Positions 43,715 through 53,188 of a DNA stretch of 64,000 nt are shown here, piece after piece. The notes beneath the pieces are model-generated. The model saw only the letters and a program-made list of their open reading frames with translations, ran no database searches and was not told the DNA's origin. The DNA is from Sphingobium sp. AP49. Its GTDB lineage: Bacteria > Pseudomonadota > Alphaproteobacteria > Sphingomonadales > Sphingomonadaceae. Location: contig NZ_CP124576.1 of the NCBI RefSeq assembly GCF_000281715.2, positions 751,501 to 815,500 of the forward strand. Direction: 5' to 3'. How positions within the stretch are numbered: the first letter of the stretch is position 1; each line of letters begins with the position of its first letter. The translations under genes and the position numbers were made by a program.

Positions 43715-46464
43715 TCTCGCTCCAGGTCATGTCTGCCGGACTCGACTCCCTGATGCCCTAAAGTCGATGGGTCGCCAAGGCCGAGGCTGTTCATATTGGC
43801 GCTGACCGAGATGATCGCCTCGTCCAGCGTCAGCCGTCGTATCGGAGTGCCCGGTGGAAACGCGCTCAAAAGGCGGCTCGGCATGGCGGCGGACAGGATG
43901 ACGAAACTGCCGCAGTCGTCGGCCCGGCGGATCAGGCGACCGAAGGCCTGGGCCAGGCGTGCGCGGATCAGGCGGTCGTCATAGGCGCTTCCGCCTCCTG
44001 CGAGCCGTCGTGCGGCATGCAATACGGTCGGTTTGGACCAGGGCACGCCTTCCATCACCACCAGCCGCAGCGAATGGCCGGGTACGTCGACGCCATCCCG
44101 CAAGGCATCCGTGCCGAGCAGCGAGGCACGCGGGTCGTCGCGGAAAATATCGACCAGCGTGCCGGTGTCCATCGGATCGACATGCTGGGCATAGAGCGGC
44201 AACCCGGCGCGGGCGAGCCGATCGGCAATGCGTGCATGGACGGCGCGTAAGCGACGGATCGCAGTGAACAGGCCGAGCGTTCCGCCACCGGCGGCCTCGA
44301 TCAGTCGTGCATAAGCGCCCGACATGGCGGCGATGTCGCCGCGCTTGATATCGGTGACGATCAGCACTTCGGCCCGGTCGGAATAGTCGAAGGGGCTGGC
44401 CGCCTCGAACCGATCGGCGTTGTGGGGCAGGTGGCAGACGCCGCTGCGGGCTTCGGCATTGGACCAGTCACCGCCGCCCTTTAGCGTGGCGGAAGTGACG
44501 ATTACGCCTTGTGCGGGTTGCAGCACGGCCTCGGCCAGGGGCCGGGTCGGGTCGAGCCAGTGGCGATGCAGGCCGATGTCATATTCACGCCCCTCCACCC
44601 GGTCGACGGTCATCCAGTCGACGAAATCCGGATCGGCCGGTCCTCCGATCCGGGCGAGCAATGCCAGCCAGGCACTGATCAGGTCGCGGCGCCAGCCAAG
44701 CGAGCCGATAGCCCCCTCTATGCGGGCACGTGCCGCTCCATCTAACCAGTCGGGCGCATCCTCAATCACCGCCTCCAACCGCTTGGCGAGGCGGGCGAGC
44801 GGCTTTAGCAAGGCATCGAGCGCAATCGCCGCTTCCTGTGCTGCCTCGACCAGCGGCCCGTCAGGCTCGGCCAATTCGGTTTCCAGCCCATAGCCGGCAT
44901 CCGCCTCGCCGCTGTCGGCAGCGCGGGCGAAGACGGTGCCGCGCACCGTGGTGAGCAAGGCTTCAAGCGGGCCAAAGGGTTCGCCCGCAACGATCCGCTT
45001 CAACCAGTCGTCGGCGGGCAGGGCGCGGGCGGCATCGACGGCCATGCGGATGGCATCGCCCCCTTCCTCGTCATAGCTGGCGAGGTCGGACAGGCGGGCG
45101 GCAAGGCCCCGGCGGCGACCCCGCGATCCGCCCTCTGGCCCCGTCACCCAGCGGCGCAATTCGATCGCCTCTTGGCCGGACAGGGCGACGGAAAAGGTCG
45201 AATCTGCCGCATCGAATAGGTGATGCCCCTCGTCGAAGACGATGCGCTGAGGCCGTTGCCCGGTCTCACGGCCGCGCGCGGCGTTGATCATCACCAGCGC
45301 ATGATTGGCGATGACGATGTCGGCATCGGCACTGGCGCGGGCTGATCGCTCGATGAAGCATTTGCGGTAATGGGGGCAACCGGCATAGATGCATTCACCT
45401 CGCCGATCGGTGAGTGCGGTCGATCCGTTGCGACGGAACAGCGTCGGAAGCCAGCCGGGCAGATCTCCACCGACCATGTCGCCATCCTTGGAAAAGGCGG
45501 CCCAGCGTGCGACCAGTTGCGCCAGGATTGCGGCGCGGCCGGTAAAGCCGCCTTGCAGCGCATCTTCCAGGTTCAGCAGGCAGAGATAATTTTCGCGCCC
45601 CTTGCGCACCACGACGCGGCGCGCGGCCGTCGCAGGATCGGGAAAGAGACGCAGTGATTCCCGGTCGAGCTGGCGTTGCAGCGCCTTGGTGTAGGTGGAT
45701 ATCCATACCGTGCCTTGCGCCTGCGATGCCCATAGCGAGGCTGGAGCGAGATAGCCCAGCGTCTTGCCGATACCGGTACCGGCTTCCGCCAGCAGCATGT
45801 TGGGCTGGTCGCGGTGGACGCGCGGGCGGAACGCCTCCATGGCGGCGGCGGCATAGGCGCGTTGGCCGGGACGGGGCTCGGCACTTGGGCCGGTCAGGCT
45901 GTCCAGCCGGGCGAGCACGGCGTCTTCCTCCATCGCGACGATGCGTGGGGCGGGACGGGGCGCTGACTCCTCCCATTCGGGCAGCTTGGAAAAGAGCCAG
46001 CGCTCCGCTTCTGCCGGACGGGAGATGCGTGGCGCAACCAAAGGCGACCAGGGCCAGCGCAGCCGGTGCAGCGATTGAGCGGCTGTCCAGCCGCCTTCCC
46101 TTTCCCGCCATTCGGGCGAATCGAGCCGGTCGAGCAGCGCGCGTGCCGCCTGCTGCAGCAGCGCCGGGATATCGCCATCCTGTTGCGGGCGTGGCAGATT
46201 TAGGGCCTCGGCCAGGCCTTTTGGTGTGGGAACCAGAAAGCGGGCTGGGTGGACGAAGGCCCACAGTTCGAGCAGGTCTAGGCCGTTGAGATCGGGATAG
46301 CCCAGCCGCTGGCCGGTCAGTGGCGCATTCAGCAGCAGCGCTGGCGTCTCGGCGGTACGGGCAATGGCCTGCCCCTTGGCGACGCCCATGGTGTGGCCGA
46401 CTTCCCGCAACCAGATGCCGCCATGGCTGGCGTAGAGGGCGGGCAGGGTGGTGGGGTCGATCAC
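43711..46464 (-). CDS. DinG/XPD-like Fe-S superfamily 2 DNA helicase
   Basis: A 917-residue helicase. Residues 1-190 form an N-terminal extension of unknown fold. The Walker A motif is AEAGTGIGKT (226-235), the four iron-sulfur cysteines are Cys295, Cys358, Cys363 and Cys369, and the DEAH-type box is DEGH (411-414). C-terminal helicase motifs include VIVTSATLK, LLGTDALRDGVDVPGHSLRLVV and RLAQAFGRLIRR. It would unwind DNA in repair or replication-fork processing, in the manner of DinG or XPD. GTG 46464 is the start. It is clearly longer than E. coli DinG. Confidence 0.9.
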   Translation of the reverse strand: MIDPTTLPALYASHGGIWLREVGHTMGVAKGQAIARTAETPALLLNAPLTGQRLGYPDLNGLDLLELWAFVHPARFLVPTPKGLAEALNLPRPQQDGDIPALLQQAARALLDRLDSPEWREREGGWTAAQSLHRLRWPWSPLVAPRISRPAEAERWLFSKLPEWEESAPRPAPRIVAMEEDAVLARLDSLTGPSAEPRPGQRAYAAAAMEAFRPRVHRDQPNMLLAEAGTGIGKTLGYLAPASLWASQAQGTVWISTYTKALQRQLDRESLRLFPDPATAARRVVVRKGRENYLCLLNLEDALQGGFTGRAAILAQLVARWAAFSKDGDMVGGDLPGWLPTLFRRNGSTALTDRRGECIYAGCPHYRKCFIERSARASADADIVIANHALVMINAARGRETGQRPQRIVFDEGHHLFDAADSTFSVALSGQEAIELRRWVTGPEGGSRGRRRGLAARLSDLASYDEEGGDAIRMAVDAARALPADDWLKRIVAGEPFGPLEALLTTVRGTVFARAADSGEADAGYGLETELAEPDGPLVEAAQEAAIALDALLKPLARLAKRLEAVIEDAPDWLDGAARARIEGAIGSLGWRRDLISAWLALLARIGGPADPDFVDWMTVDRVEGREYDIGLHRHWLDPTRPLAEAVLQPAQGVIVTSATLKGGGDWSNAEARSGVCHLPHNADRFEAASPFDYSDRAEVLIVTDIKRGDIAAMSGAYARLIEAAGGGTLGLFTAIRRLRAVHARIADRLARAGLPLYAQHVDPMDTGTLVDIFRDDPRASLLGTDALRDGVDVPGHSLRLVVMEGVPWSKPTVLHAARRLAGGGSAYDDRLIRARLAQAFGRLIRRADDCGSFVILSAAMPSRLLSAFPPGTPIRRLTLDEAIISVSANMNSLGLGDPSTLGHQGVESGRHDLERE

Positions 46465-46524
46465 GGGCCGGGTTTAGGACAGCGCGAACAAAAGGGAAAC
46501 CGAAATGCGCCGGCCGGTTGCCGT

Positions 46525-46893
46525 TCAGTTGATCCGACGCCCGAAACCGATCGGCCCGGAAAAAATGGGTGCGGTGACCATGCGCGGCTGGAAGGCGACC
46601 GGAGCGCGGCGGGTAAGCCGGGCCATTTCGAGCCGGTCGAACAACGGGCCGTCGGCCAGTTCATAGGGGAAACGGATACCCATCCGGTCTTCTTCCGACC
46701 AGCGAACCGTGCCGAATACGCTGTAGCCGTCGAGATCGAGTTGGCACTGACTGCCGGTTGGCAGGGTACAGCCGACCACCTGTGCGCCGCCTTCGCTGAG
46801 ATCGACAATCGTGCCCTCCAGGCTGTCGAGCACAGTGGTAATCGTGATGCTGATATCAACTGCGATGCGCTCGCGGCTGCGCGGTGTCTGCAT
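46525..46893 (-). CDS. PilZ-domain protein
   Basis: A 122-residue protein consisting of a PilZ domain, the common receptor for cyclic di-GMP. The binding residues are visible as the arginine cluster in TPRSRERIAV and the DLSEGGAQV loop (D/NxSxxG). GGAGG five bases upstream makes ATG 46893 the best start, rather than ATG 46905, which contains the ribosome site. It would regulate motility or polysaccharide output, partner unknown. Confidence 0.82.
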   Translation of the reverse strand: MQTPRSRERIAVDISITITTVLDSLEGTIVDLSEGGAQVVGCTLPTGSQCQLDLDGYSVFGTVRWSEEDRMGIRFPYELADGPLFDRLEMARLTRRAPVAFQPRMVTAPIFSGPIGFGRRIN

Positions 46894-47024
46894 GGGAGCC
46901 TCCATATGACCAGATCATGGAGGAACAGGGTAAATAAAATCTAAATGTGAAGCCCGATTTAACCCGGATTTGCCTCCAAAGGTCGTTTCCTTTCGGACGT
47001 CGCGCGAGTAGGGGGCATAACATT

Positions 47025-48605
47025 ATGACTGCGTCCGATATCATCCGCACCGCCGCACAGGCGGCCAAGGCCTGGCCCTATGAGGAAGCGCGCAAGCTGC
47101 TGAAGCGCTATCCCAACGGTGCGCCGGAAAAAGGCCATATCCTGTTTGAGACCGGCTATGGCCCATCCGGCCTGCCGCACATCGGCACCTTCAACGAAGT
47201 GCTGCGCACCACCATGGTCCGCAACGCCTATCATGCGCTGTCCGACATCCCGACCCGGCTGGTGGCGTTCAGCGACGATCTGGATGGTTTTCGCAAGGTG
47301 CCCGACAATGTCCCCAACCAGGCGATGCTGGCGGAATATCTGGGCAAGCCGCTGACCCAGGTGCCCGATCCGTTCGAGAAATATGAGAGCTTCGCGCATC
47401 ACAATAACGCGATGCTGCGTGAATTTCTCGACAGCTTCGGCTTCGACTATGAATTTGTCTCGGCCACCGAGCAGTACAAGGCCGGTGCCTTTGACGATGC
47501 GCTGCGCCAGGTATTGCGCCGCTACCAGGCAATCATGGACATCATGCTGCCGACCCTGCGCAAGGAACGCGCCGCGACCTATTCGCCGGTCCTGCCGATC
47601 AGCCCCAAGAGCGGCATCGTGCTGCAGGTGCCGGTTGAGGTGGTCGATGCCGAATCCGGCCTCGTCCGCTTCGAGGATGAGGGCGAGACGATCGAGCAAT
47701 CGATCCTGTCGGGCGGCGCCAAGCTGCAGTGGAAGGTCGACTGGGCGATGCGCTGGTATGCGCTGGGCGTCGATTATGAAATGGCGGGTAAGGATCTGAT
47801 CGATTCGGTGACCCAGTCATCGAAGATCTGCCGCGCGCTCGACGGCCGCCCGCCCGAGGGCTTCAATTACGAGATGTTCCTCGACGAAAAGGGCGAGAAG
47901 ATCTCCAAGTCCAAGGGCAATGGCCTCAGCCTCGAACAATGGCTGACCTATGGTCCGCAGGAGAGCCTTGCTTTCTATGCTTATCGCGAGCCCAAGAAGG
48001 CCAAGCAACTGCACATGGGCGTGATCCCGCGTGCGGTCGATGAATATTGGCAGTTCCGCAGCAATTATCCCAAGCAGGCGATCGAGCAGCAGCTGGGGAA
48101 TCCGGTGCATCATGTCCATGATGGCGCGTTGCCGCAGGGCGAATTGCCGGTCACCTTCGGTTTGTTGCTCAATCTGGTGGGTGTCATGGGTGATGCCAGC
48201 CGCGATCAGGTATGGAGCTATCTCCAGAATTATGTGCCTGGCGCTACCGCAGAAGGCTATCCGGAGCTTGATGCGCTGATCGGCCATGCCCTGGCCTATC
48301 ATCGCGATTTCGTCGCCCCGACGCTCAAGCGCCGGGCGCCCGATGCTAACGAGGCGGCGGCCCTGCAAAAGCTGGATGCGGAACTGGCCGCGCTGCCGGC
48401 TGATGCCACCGCCGAGGATATCCAGAATATCGTCTATGCCATCGGCAAGGATGAGGCGTTTGGTTTCGTGGAATTGCGCGATTGGTTCAAGGCGCTCTAC
48501 CAGACCCTGCTGGGCGCTGATCAGGGGCCGCGCATGGGTAGCTTCATCGCCCTCTACGGCATCGACAACAGCCGCAAGCTGATCGCAGAAGCGCTTGCCG
48601 CCTGA
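47025..48605 (+). CDS. lysS: Lysyl-tRNA synthetase, class I
   Basis: A 526-residue class I LysRS of the archaeal type, also common in alphaproteobacteria, that charges tRNA-Lys. The HIGH-type motif is HIGT (residues 52-55, in GPSGLPHIGTF) and the KMSKS motif is KISKS (292-296). A C-terminal helical anticodon-binding part follows. There is no class II lysS in the window. A strong terminator lies 130 bases downstream. Confidence 0.95.
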   Translation: MTASDIIRTAAQAAKAWPYEEARKLLKRYPNGAPEKGHILFETGYGPSGLPHIGTFNEVLRTTMVRNAYHALSDIPTRLVAFSDDLDGFRKVPDNVPNQAMLAEYLGKPLTQVPDPFEKYESFAHHNNAMLREFLDSFGFDYEFVSATEQYKAGAFDDALRQVLRRYQAIMDIMLPTLRKERAATYSPVLPISPKSGIVLQVPVEVVDAESGLVRFEDEGETIEQSILSGGAKLQWKVDWAMRWYALGVDYEMAGKDLIDSVTQSSKICRALDGRPPEGFNYEMFLDEKGEKISKSKGNGLSLEQWLTYGPQESLAFYAYREPKKAKQLHMGVIPRAVDEYWQFRSNYPKQAIEQQLGNPVHHVHDGALPQGELPVTFGLLLNLVGVMGDASRDQVWSYLQNYVPGATAEGYPELDALIGHALAYHRDFVAPTLKRRAPDANEAAALQKLDAELAALPADATAEDIQNIVYAIGKDEAFGFVELRDWFKALYQTLLGADQGPRMGSFIALYGIDNSRKLIAEALAA

Positions 48606-48735
48606 GGCCGTATAAAGGGAACCAAATGGACGTGAAAACGTTTCGCGATCGGTCCACCCCCCTTTCGGACTGATGGTGCGTCTTGCGTGTCATCGGCCGC
48701 GCTGGCCTGGAAACGGGCGGCGCGGCCAAGGGGGC

Positions 48736-48776
48736 AAAAAAAAAGGCGCCGGGACATTTGCCCCGGCGCCTTTTTT
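48736..48776. terminator. Bidirectional terminator between lysS and the RcnB-like gene
   Basis: GGCGCCGGG (48745-48753) pairs with CCCGGCGCC (48762-48770), flanked by nine A residues on the left and six T residues on the right. It can end both lysS (+) and the convergent RcnB-like gene (-). Confidence 0.9.
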
Positions 48777-48786
48777 GCCAGCTGGC

Positions 48787-49257
48787 TTACCAGAAGAAGC
48801 CGCGATGCACCTGAGAGACCCGGCCGGTCCGCACATTGACCAGCAGCACATCGTTATAGTGCCTCACCCAGCGCATGTTCGTGGCCGGCCGCGGCAGGCG
48901 ATAGCGATAGGGGTCGGCGATATAATAGCGAGAATTGTAATAAGCGGGGCGCAACTGGGCGCCGGCGTTCCAGCGCGAATAGCGGAAGGGGGCGTTCCAG
49001 TTGCCGGCGCGATAGACGTCGCGATGGCTGCGGCGATAATCCTGCCAGTCTTCCCGCGCTTCCTGGCGGGAATCGCGTACGTCGCGGCGCGCTTCCTGCA
49101 CATCGCGGCGGTCGCCATGGCGCTGCGCTGCGCGCAGGTCGCGCTGGTCCTCGCGCAGGCGCTGCTCGCTGCGGCGGGCTTCGCCATAGGACTGGGCCGA
49201 TGCGATGCCAGGGGCGACAGTGGCCGCCAGCAGGCCGAGGATGATGATCTTGCGCAT
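48787..49257 (-). CDS. RcnB-like periplasmic protein
   Basis: A 156-residue protein with a signal peptide (cleavage near ASAQ-S), an Arg/Glu/Gln-rich helix (about residues 25-85) and a C-terminal RcnB-type part: IADPYRYRLPRPATNMRWVRHYNDVLLVNVRTG...HRGFFW. RcnB in E. coli modulates nickel/cobalt export with RcnA, but the family is broad and no rcnA is present, so a metal role is only suggested. It is a paralogue of the larger protein at 50200-51132. Confidence 0.8.
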   Translation of the reverse strand: MRKIIILGLLAATVAPGIASAQSYGEARRSEQRLREDQRDLRAAQRHGDRRDVQEARRDVRDSRQEAREDWQDYRRSHRDVYRAGNWNAPFRYSRWNAGAQLRPAYYNSRYYIADPYRYRLPRPATNMRWVRHYNDVLLVNVRTGRVSQVHRGFFW

Positions 49258-49417
49258 AATAGTCTCCCATCAATCTGGTAGCTCGAAGAATGCTCTCAAC
49301 CGCCTGATGCGGCATGAGCTCCCTTGCCAACACATTGAATATGGAGCGGATTCGCTGAACCGATCGCGAACGATCCTGTCAGGAACCAGTCATTTTTGTC
49401 GCAATATGTAACCGGCT

Positions 49418-50095
49418 TCAACCGCCCCAGCGACGCTCGCGAAACCATTTGGTGACGACATATTTCGTGCCCGCTTCGACAGGCCGCGCGGCATGCAGGC
49501 TGAACGGATTGGGGGAGCCATCCACGGCGAGATTGTTCCAGATCAGGATCATGCCCGGAACAGGCGGAATCATGAACTCGCAGCGGGGGAAATGTGTCTC
49601 TCCTCCTGCATCCACGGACGAGAGATAGATCATGGCGGTCCAGCTACGCTGTCCGCCGGTCTTGAGCATGTCGGGCCAATAGCTCGCATTGGGCGGGAAA
49701 TAGTCGCAATGAACCTTATATTCCTGGCCTGACGTGTAGCGTTGTCCCTGCAGGGTTTCGCCATTGTCGGAATCCAGCCCGGTCAGCGCGCAGATGCGGT
49801 CGCTGATCGCCAGCACCAGCGGGTCATGCCGGTCGAGGTGACAGCTATGGCTGGTGCGATATTCGGCGTTACCGCTGCCCGAAAAGAGGGTGGATGGCTG
49901 GGCGCCATCGTCGATCAAGCTGCGCAGCGCGGCGCATTCCTCTGCGCTGAGAAAATCCTGGCGTCCATATATTTCCAGGTTCGGCGTTTCTATGCGGCTG
50001 ACCAGGGGGTTACGGTTCAGTCTTTCGCGTACCTTGTCACCGATGGCCGCTCGTGTCGGCGACGCCACGCCGCCATCATCCACTAATTCGTTCAT
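49418..50095 (-). CDS. 2OG-Fe(II) oxygenase of the prolyl-4-hydroxylase type
   Basis: A 225-residue cytosolic oxygenase. The iron triad is His129 and Asp131 (KVHCDYF) and His201 (SLHAARPV), with the 2-oxoglutarate-binding Lys211 (GTKYVVTKWF). The layout and length match P4H-like proteins that hydroxylate proline in peptides or proteins, but the substrate is unknown. ATG 50095 follows GGGAAG. It lies between two RcnB-like genes transcribed in the same direction. Confidence 0.85.
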   Translation of the reverse strand: MNELVDDGGVASPTRAAIGDKVRERLNRNPLVSRIETPNLEIYGRQDFLSAEECAALRSLIDDGAQPSTLFSGSGNAEYRTSHSCHLDRHDPLVLAISDRICALTGLDSDNGETLQGQRYTSGQEYKVHCDYFPPNASYWPDMLKTGGQRSWTAMIYLSSVDAGGETHFPRCEFMIPPVPGMILIWNNLAVDGSPNPFSLHAARPVEAGTKYVVTKWFRERRWGG

Positions 50096-50199
50096 GCCGC
50101 TTCCCTGCCATTGCGAGACGGCTGGATGCAACGAAAAATGGTCCGGAGCGATCTCGCTCCGGACCCAGTTTTCCTGAAGGCCAGTTCAGGAGATCGATA

Positions 50200-51132
50200 T
50201 CACCAGAAGAAATTGCGGATCGCGTCGACGACATAACCGTCGCGGACATCCACCAGCAGCGCATCGTCATAATAGCGGATCCAGCGCAACGTGCCGTAGG
50301 CTGGGGGCAATCGATAATAATAGGGGTCATCGATCCAGTAGCGATTGCCGTAGAGCAGCCCGGACAGGTAGACGCCGGCCGAAAAGCTGCGATAGCCATA
50401 TCCCCACCCTGTGGGCGCATAATAGCGACCGACCCGATAGCGATCGCCATAGCGGGCGCGATAGCCATACCAGTCATAGCGCCGATCCTGACGCCAGCCA
50501 TTATCCCAGCGTTGTTGTCCGGCCCAGCGAGACCGATCATCATAGCGGCGCCCATTGTTCCAGTTGCCGGCGGCATAGCGATTGTCCCCGCTATTCCACC
50601 GCTGGTCACCCGGTGTCCGGCCGGGACGATCGTCTCGATCGTTGCGACCCCAATCCTGTCGTGCGTCCGGTCGCGCATCCGGACCGCGCCGATCCGGTCC
50701 GCGATCGCCGCGCCCGTCATATCGGCCATAGGCCTGGTCCGGTCGTCCGGCTGGCTGCGCGCTCGGGGGAACCCGATCTGGACGGTTCATACCATCGGGG
50801 CGCCGTGGCGAGGATGCTTGGCCGACCGCGCGGCCGTCGCCAGGCTGGCGCCAGCCGGCACCATCAGCGCGCTGCTCGGGGCCGGCGGCAGGGGAAGGAC
50901 CGCCCTGCCAGCGTTGAGAGGCGCCGGGTCCTTGCGATCGTCCGCCACCGCCTTGCCATTGCTGGCTTGGCGCTGCGCGTTGTGGCGCACCTGGTCCGTT
51001 GCCATATCCTCGCTGGGCGCTGCCGCGGGCTTCGCCTTGCGGCCCACCATTGCCTCGCTGGGCATAAACGGGCGTCGCACCGCTCATCAGCGTTGCGCCG
51101 ATCAGCCCTGCCAGCATCCATTTCCTCAACAT
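50200..51132 (-). CDS. Large RcnB-like periplasmic protein with Gly/Gln/Arg-rich region
   Basis: A 310-residue exported protein (signal peptide near VYAQ-R). Residues 25-240 are low complexity, rich in Gly, Gln, Arg, Asp, Trp and Tyr, with segments such as WNNGRRYDDRSRW. The C-terminal 70 residues are an RcnB-like unit ending LRWIRYYDDALLVDVRDGYVVDAIRNFFW (a region at about 275-310). It resembles the smaller RcnB-like protein upstream on the same strand. The disordered, Arg/Asp-rich part could bind metal or polyanions; this is not shown. ATG 51132 follows AGGAAG. Confidence 0.75.
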   Translation of the reverse strand: MLRKWMLAGLIGATLMSGATPVYAQRGNGGPQGEARGSAQRGYGNGPGAPQRAAPSQQWQGGGGRSQGPGASQRWQGGPSPAAGPEQRADGAGWRQPGDGRAVGQASSPRRPDGMNRPDRVPPSAQPAGRPDQAYGRYDGRGDRGPDRRGPDARPDARQDWGRNDRDDRPGRTPGDQRWNSGDNRYAAGNWNNGRRYDDRSRWAGQQRWDNGWRQDRRYDWYGYRARYGDRYRVGRYYAPTGWGYGYRSFSAGVYLSGLLYGNRYWIDDPYYYRLPPAYGTLRWIRYYDDALLVDVRDGYVVDAIRNFFW

Positions 51133-51349
51133 CGTCCGTGCTTCCTTGCGTGGGAACGCCTTGCTCCCTTCATGCCGCATTTCTAGGACAAAGACGATTT
51201 CGCGGTGCTGAACTTGGCCGTCAGCGATTTGAAAGAATCCGATCATGATTTGCCAGAGGCAGGGCGTCCTGTCCGAAGGGGCAGATTGAAACGATTGGTT
51301 TCCGTCTGGCGCGTTGCAGCGTTGCACGCTTGGCGCGATCTAGTGGGAC

Positions 51350-52159
51350 ATGAAACAGCCGACTTTCTTCCTTCCCCACGGTGGGGGACCCTGCTTCTTC
51401 ATGGACCCGACCGATCCCCAGCATCCGCATAGCGACGCCATGTGGCAGCCGATGCAGGATTATCTCGCCGGCCTGATTGCCGATCTGCCGGAACGACCAA
51501 AGGCCATATTGCTGATCTCTGGCCATTGGGAGGCGCCGGTCTTCACCGTGCATGATGGCGCGCAGCCGCCGTTGCTGTTCGATTATTTCGGCTTTCCGCC
51601 GCATACCTATCAACTGCGCTGGGATGCGCCAGGTGGTCCGCAACTCGCGGATCGGGTCGTCGGCCTGCTAGAGCAGGCGGGCCTTGCCGCCGGGCGCGAG
51701 TCCGAACGGGGGTGGGACCATGGCGTCTTCATCCCGATGAAGGTTGCGTTGCCCGCTGCGGACATACCGCTTGCCCAATTGTCGCTGCGCAGCGATCTTG
51801 ATCCTGCAGCCCATATTGCGCTGGGGCGGGCGCTCGCGCCGTTGCGCGAGGAGGGGGTACTGATCGTCGGATCGGGCATGAGTTTCCATAATCTGCGAGT
51901 ACGGGGCGCGGCGGCAACCATGCCCGCGCAGCAATGGGATGATGCGCTCCACGACGCCGTGACCGATCCTGATTCAGACCGCAGGGCGGCACGGGTCGCG
52001 GCCTGGGCGGATTTGCCGCATGCCCGTTTTGCCCATCCGCGCGAGGAGCATCTGCTGCCCTTGATGGTGGCTCTTGGCGCAGCTGGTGGCGACATTGCGA
52101 CCCGCGATCATCGCAGCATCGTGTTGGGCTGGGTGGTGTCGGGCTATCGTTTCGGGTGA
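51350..52159 (+). CDS. DODA-type extradiol aromatic ring-opening dioxygenase
   Basis: A 269-residue member of the LigB/DODA class III extradiol family, similar to YgiD (4,5-DOPA dioxygenase). Metal-site histidines are visible in FLPHGGGP (His10), LLISGHWE (His59) and further in SGMSFHNLR and HPREEHLLPL. Substrates would be catechols; no aromatic pathway genes adjoin. It is convergent with the [2Fe-2S] gene, four bases away. Confidence 0.85.
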   Translation: MKQPTFFLPHGGGPCFFMDPTDPQHPHSDAMWQPMQDYLAGLIADLPERPKAILLISGHWEAPVFTVHDGAQPPLLFDYFGFPPHTYQLRWDAPGGPQLADRVVGLLEQAGLAAGRESERGWDHGVFIPMKVALPAADIPLAQLSLRSDLDPAAHIALGRALAPLREEGVLIVGSGMSFHNLRVRGAAATMPAQQWDDALHDAVTDPDSDRRAARVAAWADLPHARFAHPREEHLLPLMVALGAAGGDIATRDHRSIVLGWVVSGYRFG

Positions 52160-52163
52160 AACG

Positions 52164-52715
52164 TCACGGCTTTCGCAGGGCAGGCACCGTCCGGGCGGCC
52201 TCGTCGGGCGTGATGCCCGGCGGCGGCGCGGCGGGGATCTGGTCGCCGCCGGTCTGTTCCTCGCCACGCATGATCCGTCCCGCGCGCCGGATCGCGCCAC
52301 GCAGTCGCGGATACACGCCACAGCGACAGATGTTCGTTATCGCGGCATCGATTTCCTCGTCGCTCGGATCGTTGGTCCGGCGCAGCACTACCGACGCGGC
52401 CATGATGATGCCGGGGATGCAATAGCCGCACTGGGAGACATTCTCTGCCGCGAACGCCTGTTGCAGCGGATGGCCGCGATCGGGTGACAGCGCCTCGATC
52501 GTGGTCACGAACCGGCCTTCGGTCTTGCCGATCGTCACCTGGCAGGACCGCACCGCCTCGCCGTCGATATCCACGGTACAGGCGCCGCAATCGCCGGTGC
52601 CGCAGCCATATTTGGTCCCGGTCAGGTTCGACGCGTCGCGCAACGCCCACAATAGCGGCGTCTCCGGGTCCATCCGATATTGCACCGGCCGGTCGTTGAC
52701 GGTGAAGCGCGTCAT
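52164..52715 (-). CDS. [2Fe-2S] small subunit of a xanthine-oxidase-family enzyme (orphan)
   Basis: A 183-residue electron-transfer subunit with a plant-ferredoxin-type domain (GCGTGDCGACTV) and a second [2Fe-2S] domain (SQCGYCIPG and NICRCGVYPRLRGAI), as in isoquinoline 1-oxidoreductase alpha (IorA) or CO dehydrogenase small subunits. These normally partner a molybdenum-binding large subunit, which is absent from both sides here. Its ATG overlaps the stop of the DUF2721 gene by four bases. A C-terminal Pro-rich tail of about 30 residues is extra. Confidence 0.85.
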   Translation of the reverse strand: MTRFTVNDRPVQYRMDPETPLLWALRDASNLTGTKYGCGTGDCGACTVDIDGEAVRSCQVTIGKTEGRFVTTIEALSPDRGHPLQQAFAAENVSQCGYCIPGIIMAASVVLRRTNDPSDEEIDAAITNICRCGVYPRLRGAIRRAGRIMRGEEQTGGDQIPAAPPPGITPDEAARTVPALRKP

Positions 52716-53188
52716 GCCGCCTCCTCCTCCTCCACCTTGTGATAGAGCACCTCGTTGCGGATATGAATGGTGCGTGACGCCAGGCGGATTTCCTGGATGA
52801 AGGTGCCGAAAGCACCGGCCTGCAGCATCATCGCCAGGCTGAACAATATGGCTATCGGGGTACCCAGATGCGCATTGAACAAATTGCCCGCGAACAGCAG
52901 GATGACGACCAGGCAGACCGCGCAGGCCGATGCCACCGACAGGAAGATCGCGCCGTTGACCACGCTCATGCGCCGGTCGAGCACGCGGATTTCGGCCACC
53001 ATCCGGTCATGTTCCTTGCCGCGTGTGCTCAGCACCAGATCCTCGACGGCGCGGGCGCGATCAATGATGCGGGCCAGCCGGCTGACGCAGACATTCAGGA
53101 ATGCGCCGATACCGGCGAGCAGGAAGACGGGAGCGAGCGCAAGCTGGATCGTCTGGGCGACCTGCGAGACTTGCGGAAGGGGGATCAT
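52712..53188 (-). CDS. DUF2721 membrane protein
   Basis: A 158-residue inner-membrane protein with three predicted helices, an N-terminal IPLPQVSQVAQTIQLALAP and the DUF2721-like LNVCVSRLARIIDRARAVEDL. The function is unknown. ATG 53188 gives the typical short N-terminus; the upstream frame would add a non-conserved leader. The 3' end overlaps the [2Fe-2S] gene (ATGA). Confidence 0.75.
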   Translation of the reverse strand: MIPLPQVSQVAQTIQLALAPVFLLAGIGAFLNVCVSRLARIIDRARAVEDLVLSTRGKEHDRMVAEIRVLDRRMSVVNGAIFLSVASACAVCLVVILLFAGNLFNAHLGTPIAILFSLAMMLQAGAFGTFIQEIRLASRTIHIRNEVLYHKVEEEEAA

